Source: Gnetum montanum (taxonomy: Eukaryota; Streptophyta; Gnetopsida; Gnetales; Gnetaceae). From it: a DNA stretch of 34,206 bases. Below the pieces are notes generated by a model. The model ran no database searches. It saw only the letters and a list, made by a program, of their open reading frames with translations, and was not told the origin of the DNA. The stretch is from NCBI GenBank assembly GCA_015680685.1, contig MNCI01025282.1, forward strand, positions 606,932 through 641,137. Reading direction: 5' to 3'. The position numbers and the translations under genes are program-made. Within the stretch, counting starts at the first letter, position 1. Every line of letters starts with the position of its first letter. Positions 9,620 through 20,355 of this stretch are shown here, in pieces.

Positions 9620-10690
9620 ACGAACGTAAACGAAGGTACCTCCGCCAGCTGTGTCTAAAATGGCACTTTTTCTTTTGAAATTTTCATCTCCGTGAACGCT
9701 GCCCGTTCTAGCAAACTGACGTGCCCGAACAGTTTTTTTTAAAACTGTCCTCACATGGGTAAGGTGTAGGTACGGTAAAAATGAAAACCTAAAAGGAGAG
9801 TTGAATTCCAAGCTTGGTGGAGATGGTGGAGATGGTGGAGATGCCTTTGCTGCCCGGTCATATATGAAAAATACAATGAAGTACAACTCTAGCACATCTA
9901 AAATTTTATATTTAACTATAGATTGAAATATTATCTCAAGTCTTAAACTCAACATCAACTTACTTGAATTTAATTTAGTAAATTTTCAACCTTCAAAAAT
10001 TTTAGTTTTTTGAAATTGCAAAAGCAAAAGAAGGAAGATCAAGCCACTTCATTAATAAAATAATTAAAAATTTCCCATGTACTAGCATCTTTATTGAACG
10101 TGCAAAAGAAGAGGGAACCAAGACAAAGCCATTTCTAATAATGAAATACTTAAAAATGATGCTTATGCAAGCAATGGTGTTAAAAAACACTCTAAGTTTT
10201 TTTATAAGTTGAGGAAAAATGAAGAATTCTACTTTAAAAAAGTCTAAAGAAAATAAAAATGTAGGATTGCATATTCAGATGAAAAAATATTCAAAGAATT
10301 TGGTAGTAAAATTATTTGCTTATACAAAATAGAGGATGTAAAATCAAAACCTCAAAACTAGTAACATCAGAAGATAACGGTGAAACATTGAGTTGATAGC
10401 TTTTGGATAAAAGTTGGTCTTGTTAACCAGGTCTAATCACTTGAAGATCGTTATATTCTCCATGATTCTTCTTCTAAAGTATCATGTATTTAAGTACCAT
10501 GGTGGCTCTAAGTCTGCATTTTTAACAAGTTCCGAGGGCCTCGAAATTTATCTTGTTACCATCATTTACAATCCTATTTTTCATGTGAAACGCTCCCGGG
10601 CAGCCTTCTCGGGCAACGTCCTACAAAAATTGGAAAACATAAGCCTGCTTTTAGACGCAGTCGGGGGGCCCACCCAACAACCCATGGCGT
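9620..10690. other. Intergenic DNA with short repeats
   Basis: It contains a perfect triple GGTGGAGAT (9816-9842) and an imperfect direct repeat of about 55 bases starting GCAAAAGAAG at about 10026 and 10101. No gene or known element is recognised. Confidence 0.5.
9816..9842 (+). repeat. (GGTGGAGAT)3 tandem repeat
   Basis: Three identical 9-base units follow each other directly. Confidence 0.9.
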
Positions 10691-10694
10691 GCGA

Positions 10695-10835
10695 GCGTGC
10701 CACGTGACACTTTGCGTGGCAGCTTCCTTGACTGAACAAGGCAGCGAATATCCCAAAGTGGGCCCGGTCCATCTCTGCAATATAGACTTGTGTGTAAATC
10801 TGACGGGGCCGCATCTGTGCCCAAGGTATAAGACT
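10695..10835 (+). promoter_or_regulatory. Possible promoter-like cluster
   Basis: The stretch is GC-richer than its surroundings. It has a G-box (GCCACGTGAC, core 10701-10706), a TGGGCC element (about 10760) and a TATA-like GGTATAAGA (about 10825), in an order and spacing compatible with a plant promoter reading right. No coding region follows within 1 kb, so it may be a relic, a promoter of a non-coding transcript, or chance. Confidence 0.25.
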
Positions 10836-10907
10836 CGAGTCGGGGTTGGTGGGAGTGGGTTGGTGAGCCATGAATGAATGACTGAATGAATAGCCAGCTT
10901 TATGTTC

Positions 10908-10929
10908 TTTATTTATTTATTTATTTATT
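10908..10929 (+). repeat. TTTA microsatellite
   Basis: About 5.5 units of TTTA, preceded at 10871-10890 by a short TGAA-type repeat. Confidence 0.9.
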
Positions 10930-11212
10930 CTTTCCTTCTTTGTACCTTCGCCTTCACCAGCTCACGAGCGTCTACCCACCAACCAGACAACTCGTAATAG
11001 TTTCCTAAAATTTTGGTAAACAGTGTACCCTCACCAGTAGTTTATGTGCTCATAAATTAGATTTGATTGCTAACTAACGTGAAATCGCAAGCGCTCATAA
11101 ATTACATTAGATTGTTACAAGTACGTTTGTGGCGCTGCTTTCCCGCAGACCAAGCGCATAAATCGCTTAAGCATTGTTGGTCTCTTCCATTGATCTTTTG
11201 ATAGTGTGTACG

Positions 11213-11447
11213 GTGGAGTGTACGTTTGGTATTGATGGTTGAGGGTTTCTTTGGTTTGGGTGGTCTTTGGGTGTTAAATTTGTGTGGTCAGTTTTGTGAG
11301 ATGAATCATAGGATTCTACCTTATGCACCTATTTCTGTTGATTTTTGGGTTTCCCGGAGGTGCAATCCCTCACCGTTCATGAATCTTGTCGATGCAACAT
11401 TTTCCACGATTTAACTCCCTTGAATTTACTCAACCAAACAAGCCCTA
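11213..11447. mobile_element. Possible MITE
   Basis: The right edge (CTCAACCAAACAAGCCCTA, about 11428-11446) resembles the AACCAAACA-type ends of many small plant DNA transposons. The left edge has the partly complementary GTACGTTTGGTATTGATGGTT (about 11221). Inverted similarity is imperfect and no target duplication is clear, so this is tentative. Confidence 0.3.
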
Positions 11448-11449
11448 AG

Positions 11450-11855
11450 TGAACCCGTCAATGAACCTAAACCATTATGCAAAATGGTTGATAACATTTT
11501 GTTATACTTTATTCCATTCCCAAACAATTTTCAGAGAGATAATATCCTTTTTAATGATGTCACAAGCAATGCTCCAAGATCCCAATGGATATTAATTACC
11601 ATGCTTTGCTTAATTTTTATTGTAATAATACTTTTCATGTACTTATTAATTTAAAGAATAAAGTTTGATTTAAATTATTTTAAATTAATATAGTTGTTAG
11701 TGGTTCATCACTCTAAGCTTGTCATTACCCTTTTTTATCACAAATGGGTTATGGGTGATTTTCTTTCTAGTTAACTAATTAGTATTTATTAAGAAACAGG
11801 TCACCTAGATTAGATGGAAATTAAAGGTTATGTCTATATAATAAGTTCTATATAA
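11450..11855. other. AT-rich intergenic DNA
   Basis: No gene, RNA or repeat end is recognised here. Confidence 0.5.
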
Positions 11856-11857
11856 AT

Positions 11858-12015
11858 TTGGCCTTGTGGTAAAGGTCTTGGCCTGGTAACCTCGAGTTCG
11901 ATTCTACTAAGTAGCATTGAGAGGTAGATTAACAAAAATTCTATAAAAGGAATTATGTGAAATTGGTCCAATAAAACCAAGACCCAATGGATCTTAACGA
12001 ATGCAAGTAAAATAT
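11858..12015 (+). mobile_element. tRNA-derived SINE, copy 1
   Basis: The 5' part looks like a tRNA-type RNA polymerase III promoter. A-box-like TGGCCTTGTGG lies at 11859-11869 and B-box-like AGTTCGATTCT at 11895-11905, about 36 bases apart. The 3' body (TTGGTCCAATAAAACCAAGA...GCAAGTAAAA) matches the copy at 14488. It ends in an A/T-rich tail. It has no tRNA fold that I can support, so it is a SINE rather than a tRNA gene. The boundaries are approximate. Confidence 0.6.
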
Positions 12016-12403
12016 TTTAATTTTAATTTTAAGAAAGATGTGTTCCTTTTACATTAATAGCTATTTTACATCAACAAAATGAATCCGACCATGTGATAAT
12101 TTTACCTAATTCAATGACCCCGGCAAAAATTATTAGGGCTAGTCTACCGAAACGGCAAACAAGCAATGAAAAATCTACTCGTGTCCGTGGGGCCTTAAAA
12201 GTATTTAAATATGTTCAGTCATATAATGTTACGTGATGCAAACGTTGAATTCAAAGAAGGTGCTCGGTCCGTTCCATGAGCGGCCTCGGCGTACGTCATT
12301 TTCCACGGAGAAAAGTAATGGTCTCTGCATAAGATGCAAACACGTTGCTGGAATAGCTGGATTTGTAATATGCAAGCATGTTGCTGGATTTGCGTAATCC
12401 AGC
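12016..12403. other. Intergenic DNA
   Basis: There is a short internal repeat (GCAAACACGTTGCTGGAATAG and GCAAGCATGTTGCTGGATTTG, about 12337-12390). No gene is seen. Confidence 0.5.
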
Positions 12404-12700
12404 CATGGGTTGTATCGCCTTAGAAAAACAAAGAAATGTTCATATCCATTGATGACACCCTTTCTAAGTTCTAGGATCACATGTACCATGCTGTGTGAGT
12501 AAAGGTCATGTGATCAACCATGGTTGTTTTGCCAAAAGAAAAGAAAAGGTCATATCTATGGATGGGACCCTTTTCGTTCATGGATCACATGTACCATGCT
12601 ATGTGGGTAGGGGTTATGTGATCAATCTCAAGTTGTTTTGCGTTAAAATACTATGTTGTATGGGTAGGGGTTGTGCCACCAATCTCAAGTTGTCATACAT
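12404..12700 (+). repeat. Imperfect tandem repeat, about 110-bp unit
   Basis: Two long units (about 12410-12517 and 12521-12630) share TTCATATCCATTGATG-like, CACATGTACCATGCT and TCATGTGATCAA-like blocks. A third, shortened unit follows to about 12700 (TGGGTAGGGGTTGTG, AATCTCAAGTTGT). The short open frames over it are repeat translations. Confidence 0.65.
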
Positions 12701-13158
12701 TAATATAAAGTTTGATGGTTAGATCTCATTTTCAAGCAACACCCACCACCTAGATGAAAACGCCATAATAAAGTTGAGTGCTCTTGTTTTTTTACTTTTC
12801 ACATTTAAAAAATCTTAGCAATAGAAATGTTTGATACAAAGGTGTAGTTAAAGGTGTATTTGGGAAAATAAATACCACTCCCATAGGGAAATTGGCAACA
12901 TCTTTTGTGCTTTTAAATTAGTAATTCATTGTAATTTTTTTAGTGATTAAAATACTTGTATTTTGACACATGATTTTATTCCTATTTCAACATTGCAGTA
13001 TTTATAAATTTCTTAAAAAATCTTAACCAAGTATAGGTAAAGATATTTTCTATACTTTTAATTAATTTTTGAGTTACTGTCTACATGTTGCCCTCACTCC
13101 TATAAGACAGATTTTGAAATTCATTTGGGTACATGCTCCCACACTTCAATCCTTCCAA

Positions 13159-13196
13159 AATCCAAAATTCCCAATGGAATCCAAAATTCCCAATGG
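13159..13196 (+). repeat. Perfect 19-bp tandem duplication
   Basis: AATCCAAAATTCCCAATGG occurs twice in direct succession. Confidence 0.9.
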
Positions 13197-13253
13197 ATGT
13201 GTGAAAACATAGTTTTCATGTGAAGGTTTGAATGCTTTGAATCTTTATTTTTC

Positions 13254-13313
13254 ACATGAGTGTTTTTGTATGTTAAAAGCTATACATGAATGTTTTTGTA
13301 CGTTAAAAGCTAT
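13254..13313 (+). repeat. 30-bp tandem duplication
   Basis: Two adjacent units containing TGTTTTTGTA and GTTAAAAGCTAT differ at two positions. Confidence 0.85.
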
Positions 13314-14254
13314 GATAGCCTGAAAATTTGATTTCTTCCAATTGTGCATACTACTTTTAAGCATGAATGAATAAGATCTAGTCTCTCTCTGAATTCATAC
13401 TTATGTCCCAAATAGATTTGTTGAATACCACTCAAATTACAATTGCATGTCAAGGATGAGTGCACATGCCCTATTTGTTGAGTTTCAAGATAACCGACTC
13501 TTGCTCAAATTTGTCCATAATCTTTTCAAGTTTGCATGTCATCGATTCTAGCAACCCTCCTAACAAAAAGAGAACGTGGTTACTCCTCGTTGCTCAAGGC
13601 AATCTATTGTGATAATAGCCAAGAAGGAAAAGGAAAAGATTAGGTCCTATTTCCAACGGTGATTGTCCTTGCAGCAATGTGCAACATTACTACTTAGAAG
13701 ATTCTGGAGGCTATCGCTCCCTTTGTTTCTCAAGTGACCTGCATTTATTTGTTAAACAACAGAAACTGAAACCATCGCCGAGCTTGTCTCTTCATATGTG
13801 GCCTAGGCCTAGACCAAGCCATTTCAAAGAACAGTTTAAATAGTTATCGCTCAGCACCATCAAGTTAGCAATCTCCAACGGTTAGCCTATTATTCATTAT
13901 CACTGGACATAGCCTCCATTAATCTCCAACCCTTAGCCTATGGTTCCAAACCTAATATCTTATTAGCATGAATCTGCTGCGGGGTGTGATGCTACATTTT
14001 CATTCATGGCATAAACCATGCCTTGAACCTTGCATTTTAGTTTTCCCAAAAACGTAGATACGATATGAGTAAGCCCTTTATCATTTCGGACTTTAGAAAG
14101 AAGTTTTTCGAAATGTACCACCATGACATTATTTTGATATATTAATGAAAATTTTTCTTTAGTTGAACTACTTGAATTCTCATGTTTCTACTATTTAAAA
14201 GAGTGTATTATCTTACATTAAGAGTACTTATAAAATGGTACAATGTATTAACTT

Positions 14255-14322
14255 ACTTAATCTAAACTATATTTATTAAACTCTTTTTACTTAATCTAAA
14301 CTATATTTATTAAACTCTTTTT
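14255..14322 (+). repeat. Perfect 34-bp tandem duplication
   Basis: A unit starting ACTTAATCTAAACTATATTT is present twice without differences (14255-14288 and 14289-14322). Confidence 0.9.
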
Positions 14323-14487
14323 TCTTATATAACTAAAAGTGGATAGATCAACAAGGCTAACTTGGGAAACATAAACAAAAGCAATGAAACATTTCCATAG
14401 ACGATCATATCATGATGTTAAAGCTTAGATAATAATCAATATTACTTTCATGGGTTTGTTGTCATCACTTTGGGACTTTGATTAACA

Positions 14488-14645
14488 ATAAGTTGTGAGC
14501 TTAGTAGGAAGAGTCTTAGCATAGAAACCCCAAGTTATAGGTTTGATTCTAATTGAGTTAGCAAAAAAATTTTGTAAACAAAATTCTAAAATTGATATGA
14601 TCCAATAGAACTAAGAGGGTCTTAGTGATAAGTAAAACTTTAGTT
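14488..14645 (+). mobile_element. tRNA-derived SINE, copy 2
   Basis: It has A-box-like TGAGCTTAGTAGG (14495-14507) and B-box-like GGTTTGATTCT (14540-14550). It shares the body TGATCCAATAGAACTAAGA...GTCTTAG...AAGTAAAA with copy 1 at 11858. The two are well diverged, so both are old insertions of one family. Confidence 0.6.
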
Positions 14646-15680
14646 TCAATTAAATAATAATAGTTTTACTTCATATAAGAAGTTTACTACACCATCATGT
14701 TGTTTTTTAAGGTTAAGATAATATGCTTGGAACAATGCCTCTAGGCTAGTATGCATAGGTTGCCAGTATTCGAATGTAAGGCAATGTGAGCTAATCAACT
14801 AGCTAATGGTCAATGCTAAACAATCATCATTGTCATCTTAGCCTTGTTCCAATAAAATAGCTATATAAGTTATCTTTCATCATTCACCTCTATGAAGAGC
14901 CAAATCCTTGTTTCCTTGCAATTTCTATAGATCATTTTAAATTGTTTTTAACCATGTATGTTTTTAGTCCAAGGAACCATGAAATTCTTGGAATTAGCCT
15001 ACCTTAAGGCATGGGAATAATTTTGTTTGAATATAAGTGGTAATGTATCAACATGGGCTTAGTGGGACCCAAGGTGGAAATCCAATGAATTAGTAAATCC
15101 TCTTAATGTCACACTCGTATTTAATCCTTTTGTTCCTTCCTTCCTTCCTCAAGGTATGTGATCATAGGTTATTTTTAGTTTCAAATGTGACAAGGATCAC
15201 ATTATTCCCATGATAAGGACATCTTATTAATAGAGATGAAAGGATGGATGGTGCAATCTCATTGCTTTGCATAATTAATCCTTTAATAATTTAATAGCAT
15301 GGAACACAATTCCAACCATGAAGTTGGCTCCTACACAAAATTTGATAACTTTATTAACAAAATATTAAAACCATCTATAATATAAAGAGAATGACTCAAA
15401 TAGAATAGGAAATATATATAGAGAAATTGAAAATTATTAAGAAATAGAAAACATACCAAAAATTAAGAAAAATAGTAAAGAAATAGGAAAACTTAGAAAT
15501 AAGTATAAAATAGAAAGAGTGAAATGCCCTTATAAGATGTCAACTAGGATGGATATCTTTTCCATGACTAAGGTTCATGGCATAGATGTGAAATATAAAA
15601 TAAGCTTTAGCAATGATAACGATTAAGGATGAGTTTATAGCTACTTGAGAGTTCATAAATGGTTTAACATGTTGCATGTT
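14646..15680. other. AT-rich intergenic DNA
   Basis: No gene is recognised. The stretch 15360-15530 is strongly A-rich on the plus strand. The part next to 15680 may still belong to the antisense gypsy fragment E3, but I cannot follow it. Confidence 0.45.
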
Positions 15681-15682
15681 AA

Positions 15683-16830
15683 CTAGAACAAGTTTCTGTC
15701 GACAATCACGATGGCATATTTGTAAGGCGCCAAATTTGAATGTGGCATGGGTGATCTAAGATTCTTCCCATAATGTTTGAAATTTGGTGCATTGTGGCAC
15801 ATGAGTGGGATTCCAATATAGGATTTTATATTTGGTTTAAATTCTATACATCCAATCCTAATAGCATGACATTGCTTGGTGTACTCTTTATAAACCTCAT
15901 TCATCATAAGTGCTACTGTATGATTTTCATCTAGCATAATAAGGTTCATCAAGCATTCATTTTGTTCCAAGCTAATATCAAGATCATCCTCATAGACCAT
16001 GGTTAATATACGAAGTTCCATTTTAATGGATAATTTAAATAAGTTATCATACACTAGCTTGTATGGGAAATGGCCTATAGGAAGATTTCATGTGGATTAA
16101 TAGGGCCATAAAGCATCATTTAGTTTTGTGCTCCAATCCTTCCTATATTTACTAATGGTCCTTGTAAGGATTTGTGTAATTTCCCTTTTGGTTACTTTGG
16201 CTTGATCAGTTGCTTAAGGATGATAAGGTGTTGTTAACTTATGCTTAACCCCTAAATGTTGCATTAGCTTTTTGAAGGTAGCACCCATGAAATTGATACC
16301 ATTATCTAAAATGAATACTCTTGGTCCACCAAACTTGTTAACCACGTGTTGTTGAAAAAAATTTACACTTATTATCATTGTGTAGTTAGATTCCATTGCA
16401 ACTTCTACTCATTTTGCATACTAATCTACATCAATAATAATGTAAGCCTTCTTTTTTGACATAGCATGATGGGACCCATGAAATCAATTTTCTACTCATC
16501 AAATGGTTTCAATGGTTGGACCCACTATTGGGATCCTTCAAACCATGCTATTATTTTATCATCTTATTGACAGCTTTTGTAGGATTTGACAAATTAGTGT
16601 AAATCTTTGAAAACTACATGCTAAAAGTATCCAGTCATGAGGATTTTGATGGTTGCTCACGTCCCTACATAATGGCCTCCATAAGGTCCTTCATATATGC
16701 CATGTTCCAATTCCCAAATGGTATTGCTCAAATAAGGTGTTGTATTATAACAAGATGTAATTATTGTAATAAAAACCTCATGAAAAGGCACATTGTAATA
16801 ATATGCATTTTTTTGAGGTGATCATTGGGG
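15683..16830 (-). pseudogene. E3: gypsy integrase fragment, antisense and decayed
   Basis: Read on the minus strand from about 16830 down, pieces in different frames line up with a plant Ty3/gypsy integrase. First comes a zinc-binding part (YGGHYVGT..TIKILMTGYF, then FVKSYKSCQ, near 16690-16560). Next is the core start (KIDFMGPI, near 16490), then FGGPRVFILDNGINF with the second acidic position and VKHKLTTPYHP (16214-16396). Last is a C-terminal part (LDENHTVAL...VYKEYTKQ, EFKPN, 15683-16054). Stops and shifts break it throughout. Integrase inserts the cDNA into the genome. No LTR or reverse transcriptase attached to it can be recognised; its upstream side is cut by the E4 LTR. It is the only gypsy-type pol sequence seen in the window. 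Confidence 0.75.
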
Positions 16831-16871
16831 ATTTAATCTAAGGTATCAATAAGTCATGTTTTTTGGGGTTT

Positions 16872-17728
16872 TGTCAATGAGGCCTCGTTGACACAGCCCC
16901 ATCGACGCGACCCTATTGACGTGACTACATCAACGTGGGATTTGATGCGTTGATATGGCCTCATCGACGTAGTGTCTATTTTCACCTATAAATAGGTGCT
17001 CACCCAACGTGTTTATGGCATCTTTGGTCATAGTTGTAGCAAAGTTCTTGTAGTTTTCTTGCTTGAAAGTTAGAATATTTTTCTAAGTGCCCGCAATAGG
17101 AGTCAAAGAGTGTACGGAGCTTTATTTGAGCACTATTGCACCTGAGCATGACAATGTGTGCAGCAATAAAGACGAGCTTTTTGATAAACCTTATAGCACT
17201 TCAAAACAAATTAATTGTTTACTTTTGCATTTAATATTTTATTTAATTTCCTTTAATGCTCTAAGTAATTAAGTAATCAATTAAGCTAAATTAAATAGCG
17301 ATTAATTAAATACATAAGTATGACCACTTCGAGCATATGNGTGAGAGTACAACTCCACTTATGCATTCGGTTGTATACGCATNATGATGTGTATAGCAAG
17401 TGGGAACAAATGTTTGTGTTAGAATTAATTAGGTGTAGCTAGTTAGATTAAATTAGCAATTTAATTATATTCTTTTATACATTATTCTTTACCCTTAAGC
17501 AACTTAAAACATAAAACATAAAAATGATAAAAATCATGTCTCAATTGCACTTAACCATACCTTTGCATTTCACAAGTGTAATTGGGAAGACAATGATTAT
17601 AATGGTTACTTTCACTTCCTAAAGACCAATGTACTTACAAGGCTATAAGTCCATGAAATTCGACCAAATCGCACATGAATGCATAGTGATTCATATGGTT
17701 GGGCGTAGGGTCTACTCGCTACTCATCA
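16872..17728 (+). repeat. 5' LTR of E4
   Basis: It ends ACTCATCA beside the PBS. It has a TATA box (CCTATAAATAGG, 16985-16996), the conserved CAATAAAGACGAGC polyadenylation block (about 17165) and the U5 block near 17700. The left end is uncertain: TGTCAATGAGGCC (16872) most resembles the TGATGAG start of the relatives. Its U3 has a TGACG-type array instead of GATATC palindromes. Two N bases (17340, 17383) lie inside it. Confidence 0.7.
16882..16970 (+). promoter_or_regulatory. E4 U3 array of TGACG-like motifs
   Basis: Five or six short units resembling CATCGACGTG (CCATCGACGCG, TATTGACGTG, CATCAACGTG, CATCGACGTAG) repeat at 15-20-base spacing just upstream of the TATA box. Some include TGACGTG, a known plant bZIP-type core. 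Function is inferred from position only. Confidence 0.45.
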
Positions 17729-17729
17729 T

Positions 17730-17747
17730 TGGTGCCATTGCCAAGGA
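17730..17747 (+). other. Primer-binding site of E4
   Basis: TGGTGCCATTGCCAAGGA follows the LTR end. It is a decayed tRNA-Asp type site with four differences from the canonical complement. Confidence 0.7.
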
Positions 17748-17884
17748 TTTGTAGTTTGATACGTGCACTATCTAGGACTTAGTGAATATTATTTAAGATC
17801 GTTGGAATGAACCCTAAGGTCACAATCATTTGAAAAATAATTATAATTATAATTTAAGCACATTGAATTTTTCTCTAATTCAAA

Positions 17885-20072
17885 ATGTCTTATTCTTATA
17901 AGCATGATGAATCAAAACCGCTAGTGCCCCAAGAATTCAAAGTGGTGTACACTCATCTAAATGAGTTTGTGCATGATTTTACCTTCATTCTACATCAAGA
18001 TGAACAATTGTAATAGAGAGATATAGAGGACAATGTTGTGTTGCCTCCTGACTGATCTGTTCTTGGGATGCTACTCCAAACTCTTAAGAGGTTGGGCATC
18101 TAGGATCTCCATGATGAATACGTTGTGCACGACCATGACTATCAAGACTACCATCCCATAGAAATACAACGCAAAAGAGATCAGCACTAGAAGAAGCACC
18201 ATGAAACTATGAAACGGAAACAATTCACTATTCCCTTATTCTTGCTAAACCAAAATGATAATGAGGATCCTCCCTCTAGGGATTCTCAACATGAAGATTC
18301 TTCATCCCTTGACTCTAGCGAAGGGGACTTGAACCAAAATCTGCAGTCCACTATCAACAATTCAAGTTTAGACAAAAGTAGGCGTCAAAGGGCTTGAGCA
18401 AGCATCATGATGATAGCAAACCTAATGATCATGGCCATGATAAGTGGAGAGGAGATGGCAGATACCATAGTGGTGGCAATGCTCCCTCTTTGTCCTCTTC
18501 ATTTGCATCTTCTTCTTCCTCCTCTGAGTTTCATCGAAATCGCAGGGGATGAAGCTATGATGGAGGTGAACGGCCAAACAATGATCGGAGGCCTCACTAT
18601 GACGAAGGGGTAGCAAAGGACATTATAGGCAATATCAAAATTATGATGATGATGAACCTTTGCTAGAAACTTGAAGCATGCTAAACATTGTAGAAGTAGT
18701 CAAAATTCCAACCAAGCATGTGAAAGATAGTAGAATCAAGAGGTTGGATATAAATAATATCCCTAGATTTGAGGGGGGATATAACTTATATCCACATACC
18801 CATATTCAATCCTTTCATGATTTCTGTGCCTTGTAAAACATAGAAAACAACTAGCAGAAACTTAAGCTATTCCCCAGGACACTCATAAAAGAAGCAGAAA
18901 GTTGGTACTGCTCCTTGGAGCTAGAATCAATTTGTGGATGGAGTATGATGCTTGAGCTATTCAATGATAAATATCATATGTACTCTAGAGTGTTCAATTT
19001 GAGAAAGCAAATCCAAGGCTAGTGACAAGGAACACATTAAACCTTGGATGTGACCATGGATAGGTATTATTCCGTTTTGCACAAATGTCCTAGCCATGAT
19101 TATTCTCAACAGAAGTAGCTTCGTCATATCATAGATGGGGTTTGGTTAGAAACAAGGAGAACTCTTAAGGTACATGCCCAAGGGAGATTGTTAGAACTAA
19201 GAGCTCATCAAATTCAAAGGCTGATTGAGCAAGTTGCAAAAGAAGAATATGAGTTGAGAAAACAAGAAAGTATTGAGGAGTATAATCGAGACCCTTCCAT
19301 TAAGAAAAGGGAGGTCTGATTTTGTGACAATGAGGGGGAGGCATTATGTGATGAAGTGGTGCAGTGAAAAACCTTACCAATTCAAAAATCTATGTTTGAA
19401 ATTTTGGCTAAGGTTGATAAAATGTGGGAATCTTTNGGTGTATGCTTTGAATCCTAGATTGGCACGAAGGTAAGCGCCTAGAAGGTTGCCTTATCCTCAA
19501 GGCAACCCAAGGCAATTCCACCAAAAAAAACAAGCTTATTATCCAAGTGGAGCTCCACCATAACTGTATGAGCAATATCAGCAGTGGCAACATCCACAGT
19601 CATGGGGGATGCCACCACCTAGGTAGTAGTACCCCTTACAAGCAGCCAGATCTAAATGGGTACTATGTTTAACAACCCATGTTTCCATCTGACTCTTCTA
19701 GTCATGCTTCTTTTCAACATCACTACCAGCCTCCAAAATAATACAAAACTTATTCTCCATCTCCTAGAGGGGAATCTCCATATGCTTATCATCCTTCTCA
19801 TTCTTCAGCACATGTTCCTCCACCCTCAACCTAATTACCACCTACTCCATCTATGCAAGGCAAAATTCTTGCGCAACTGCAGCAACATAACACTACCAGG
19901 GCTGTTAACTTACACCTTGCTTCTCAACCAAGTGGTTTGGAATCTAGATCCTATAAAAGGCCATTTTTCCAAACCAATAGTCCTATAAAGCCCTCACCAT
20001 CTTATGCAACTAGTCGTCCTGTGTCTCCTTGATCCTCTACATCCATTCTTTTCAAGAGCCCTTCAAACCAAA
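17885..20072 (+). pseudogene. E4 gypsy gag, decayed
   Basis: The ATG at 17885 starts a frame with the same order as the other gag copies. The N-terminal module (VVYTHLNEF, FILHQDEQL) is followed by an acidic/Ser-rich linker (18240-18400) and the Gag domain (LDINNIPRFEGGYN at about 18745; KLFPRTLIKEAESWY near 18900). After that come the AHQIQRLIEQVAKEE helix and a Gln/Pro-rich tail (19480-20030). Many stops and shifts are present. At the N (19436) about 230 bases present in E7 (26955-27192, with the Cys/His knuckle) are missing. The homology ends near 20072, matching E7 near 27800, where the copia element E5 begins. Protease and 3' parts of E4 are not visible. Confidence 0.75.
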
Positions 20073-20079
20073 CGAGAGA

Positions 20080-20343
20080 AGAAAAGATTGGAAAATTAAT
20101 TCTCTTACTCTCTCATTTATCTTAAATTAATAATTACATCAATTTATAGGAAAGAATTACAATAGGAAATCTACTAAATAAGGAACAAGAAATTTGGAAA
20201 ATAACTGACAAATATTGATGACAGAAATTGATTCTAAGAATCAACTAATTCTGGTAAGTTGATCTACAAAATCAAGCCCTAATTGATTTAGAGAATCAAA
20301 TAATTTTGGTAAGTTGATCTAGCTTTACTCTCACTTTCTAACA
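20080..20343 (-). repeat. 3' LTR of copia element E5
   Basis: On the minus strand it begins TGTTAGAAAG right after a purine tract and runs about 264 bases to the junction with E4 gag. It contains an internal duplication (GTTGATCTA...GATTCTTAGAATCAA versus GATTCTCTAAATCAA) and TTCCTATAAATTGATG. The far end lacks a clear CA terminus, so the exact junction (20073-20085) is uncertain. The 5' LTR lies beyond the E6 insertion and is not seen. Confidence 0.65.
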
Positions 20344-20355
20344 CTTCCCCTCAAG
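20344..20355 (-). other. Polypurine tract of E5
   Basis: CTTGAGGGGAAG on the minus strand lies directly before the LTR start TGTTAGA, the normal position of the plus-strand primer. Confidence 0.75.

Larger units (their letters stand above)
12701..14250. other. AT-rich intergenic DNA with short duplications
   Basis: It holds a perfect 19-base tandem pair (13159-13177 and 13178-13196), a 30-base tandem pair with two differences (13254-13283 and 13284-13313), and an imperfect repeat of AATCTCCAAC...TTAGCCTAT (about 13868 and 13920). The 13540-13800 part is less AT-rich, but I cannot recognise a coding frame in it. Confidence 0.5.

Noticed and set aside
11858-11935. Functional tRNA gene
   Set aside because: A and B boxes are present, but acceptor and anticodon arms cannot be folded and a SINE-type 3' body follows.
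15360-15530. A-rich stretch as a matrix attachment region or origin
   Set aside because: Only base composition supports it. No motif or repeat structure was seen.
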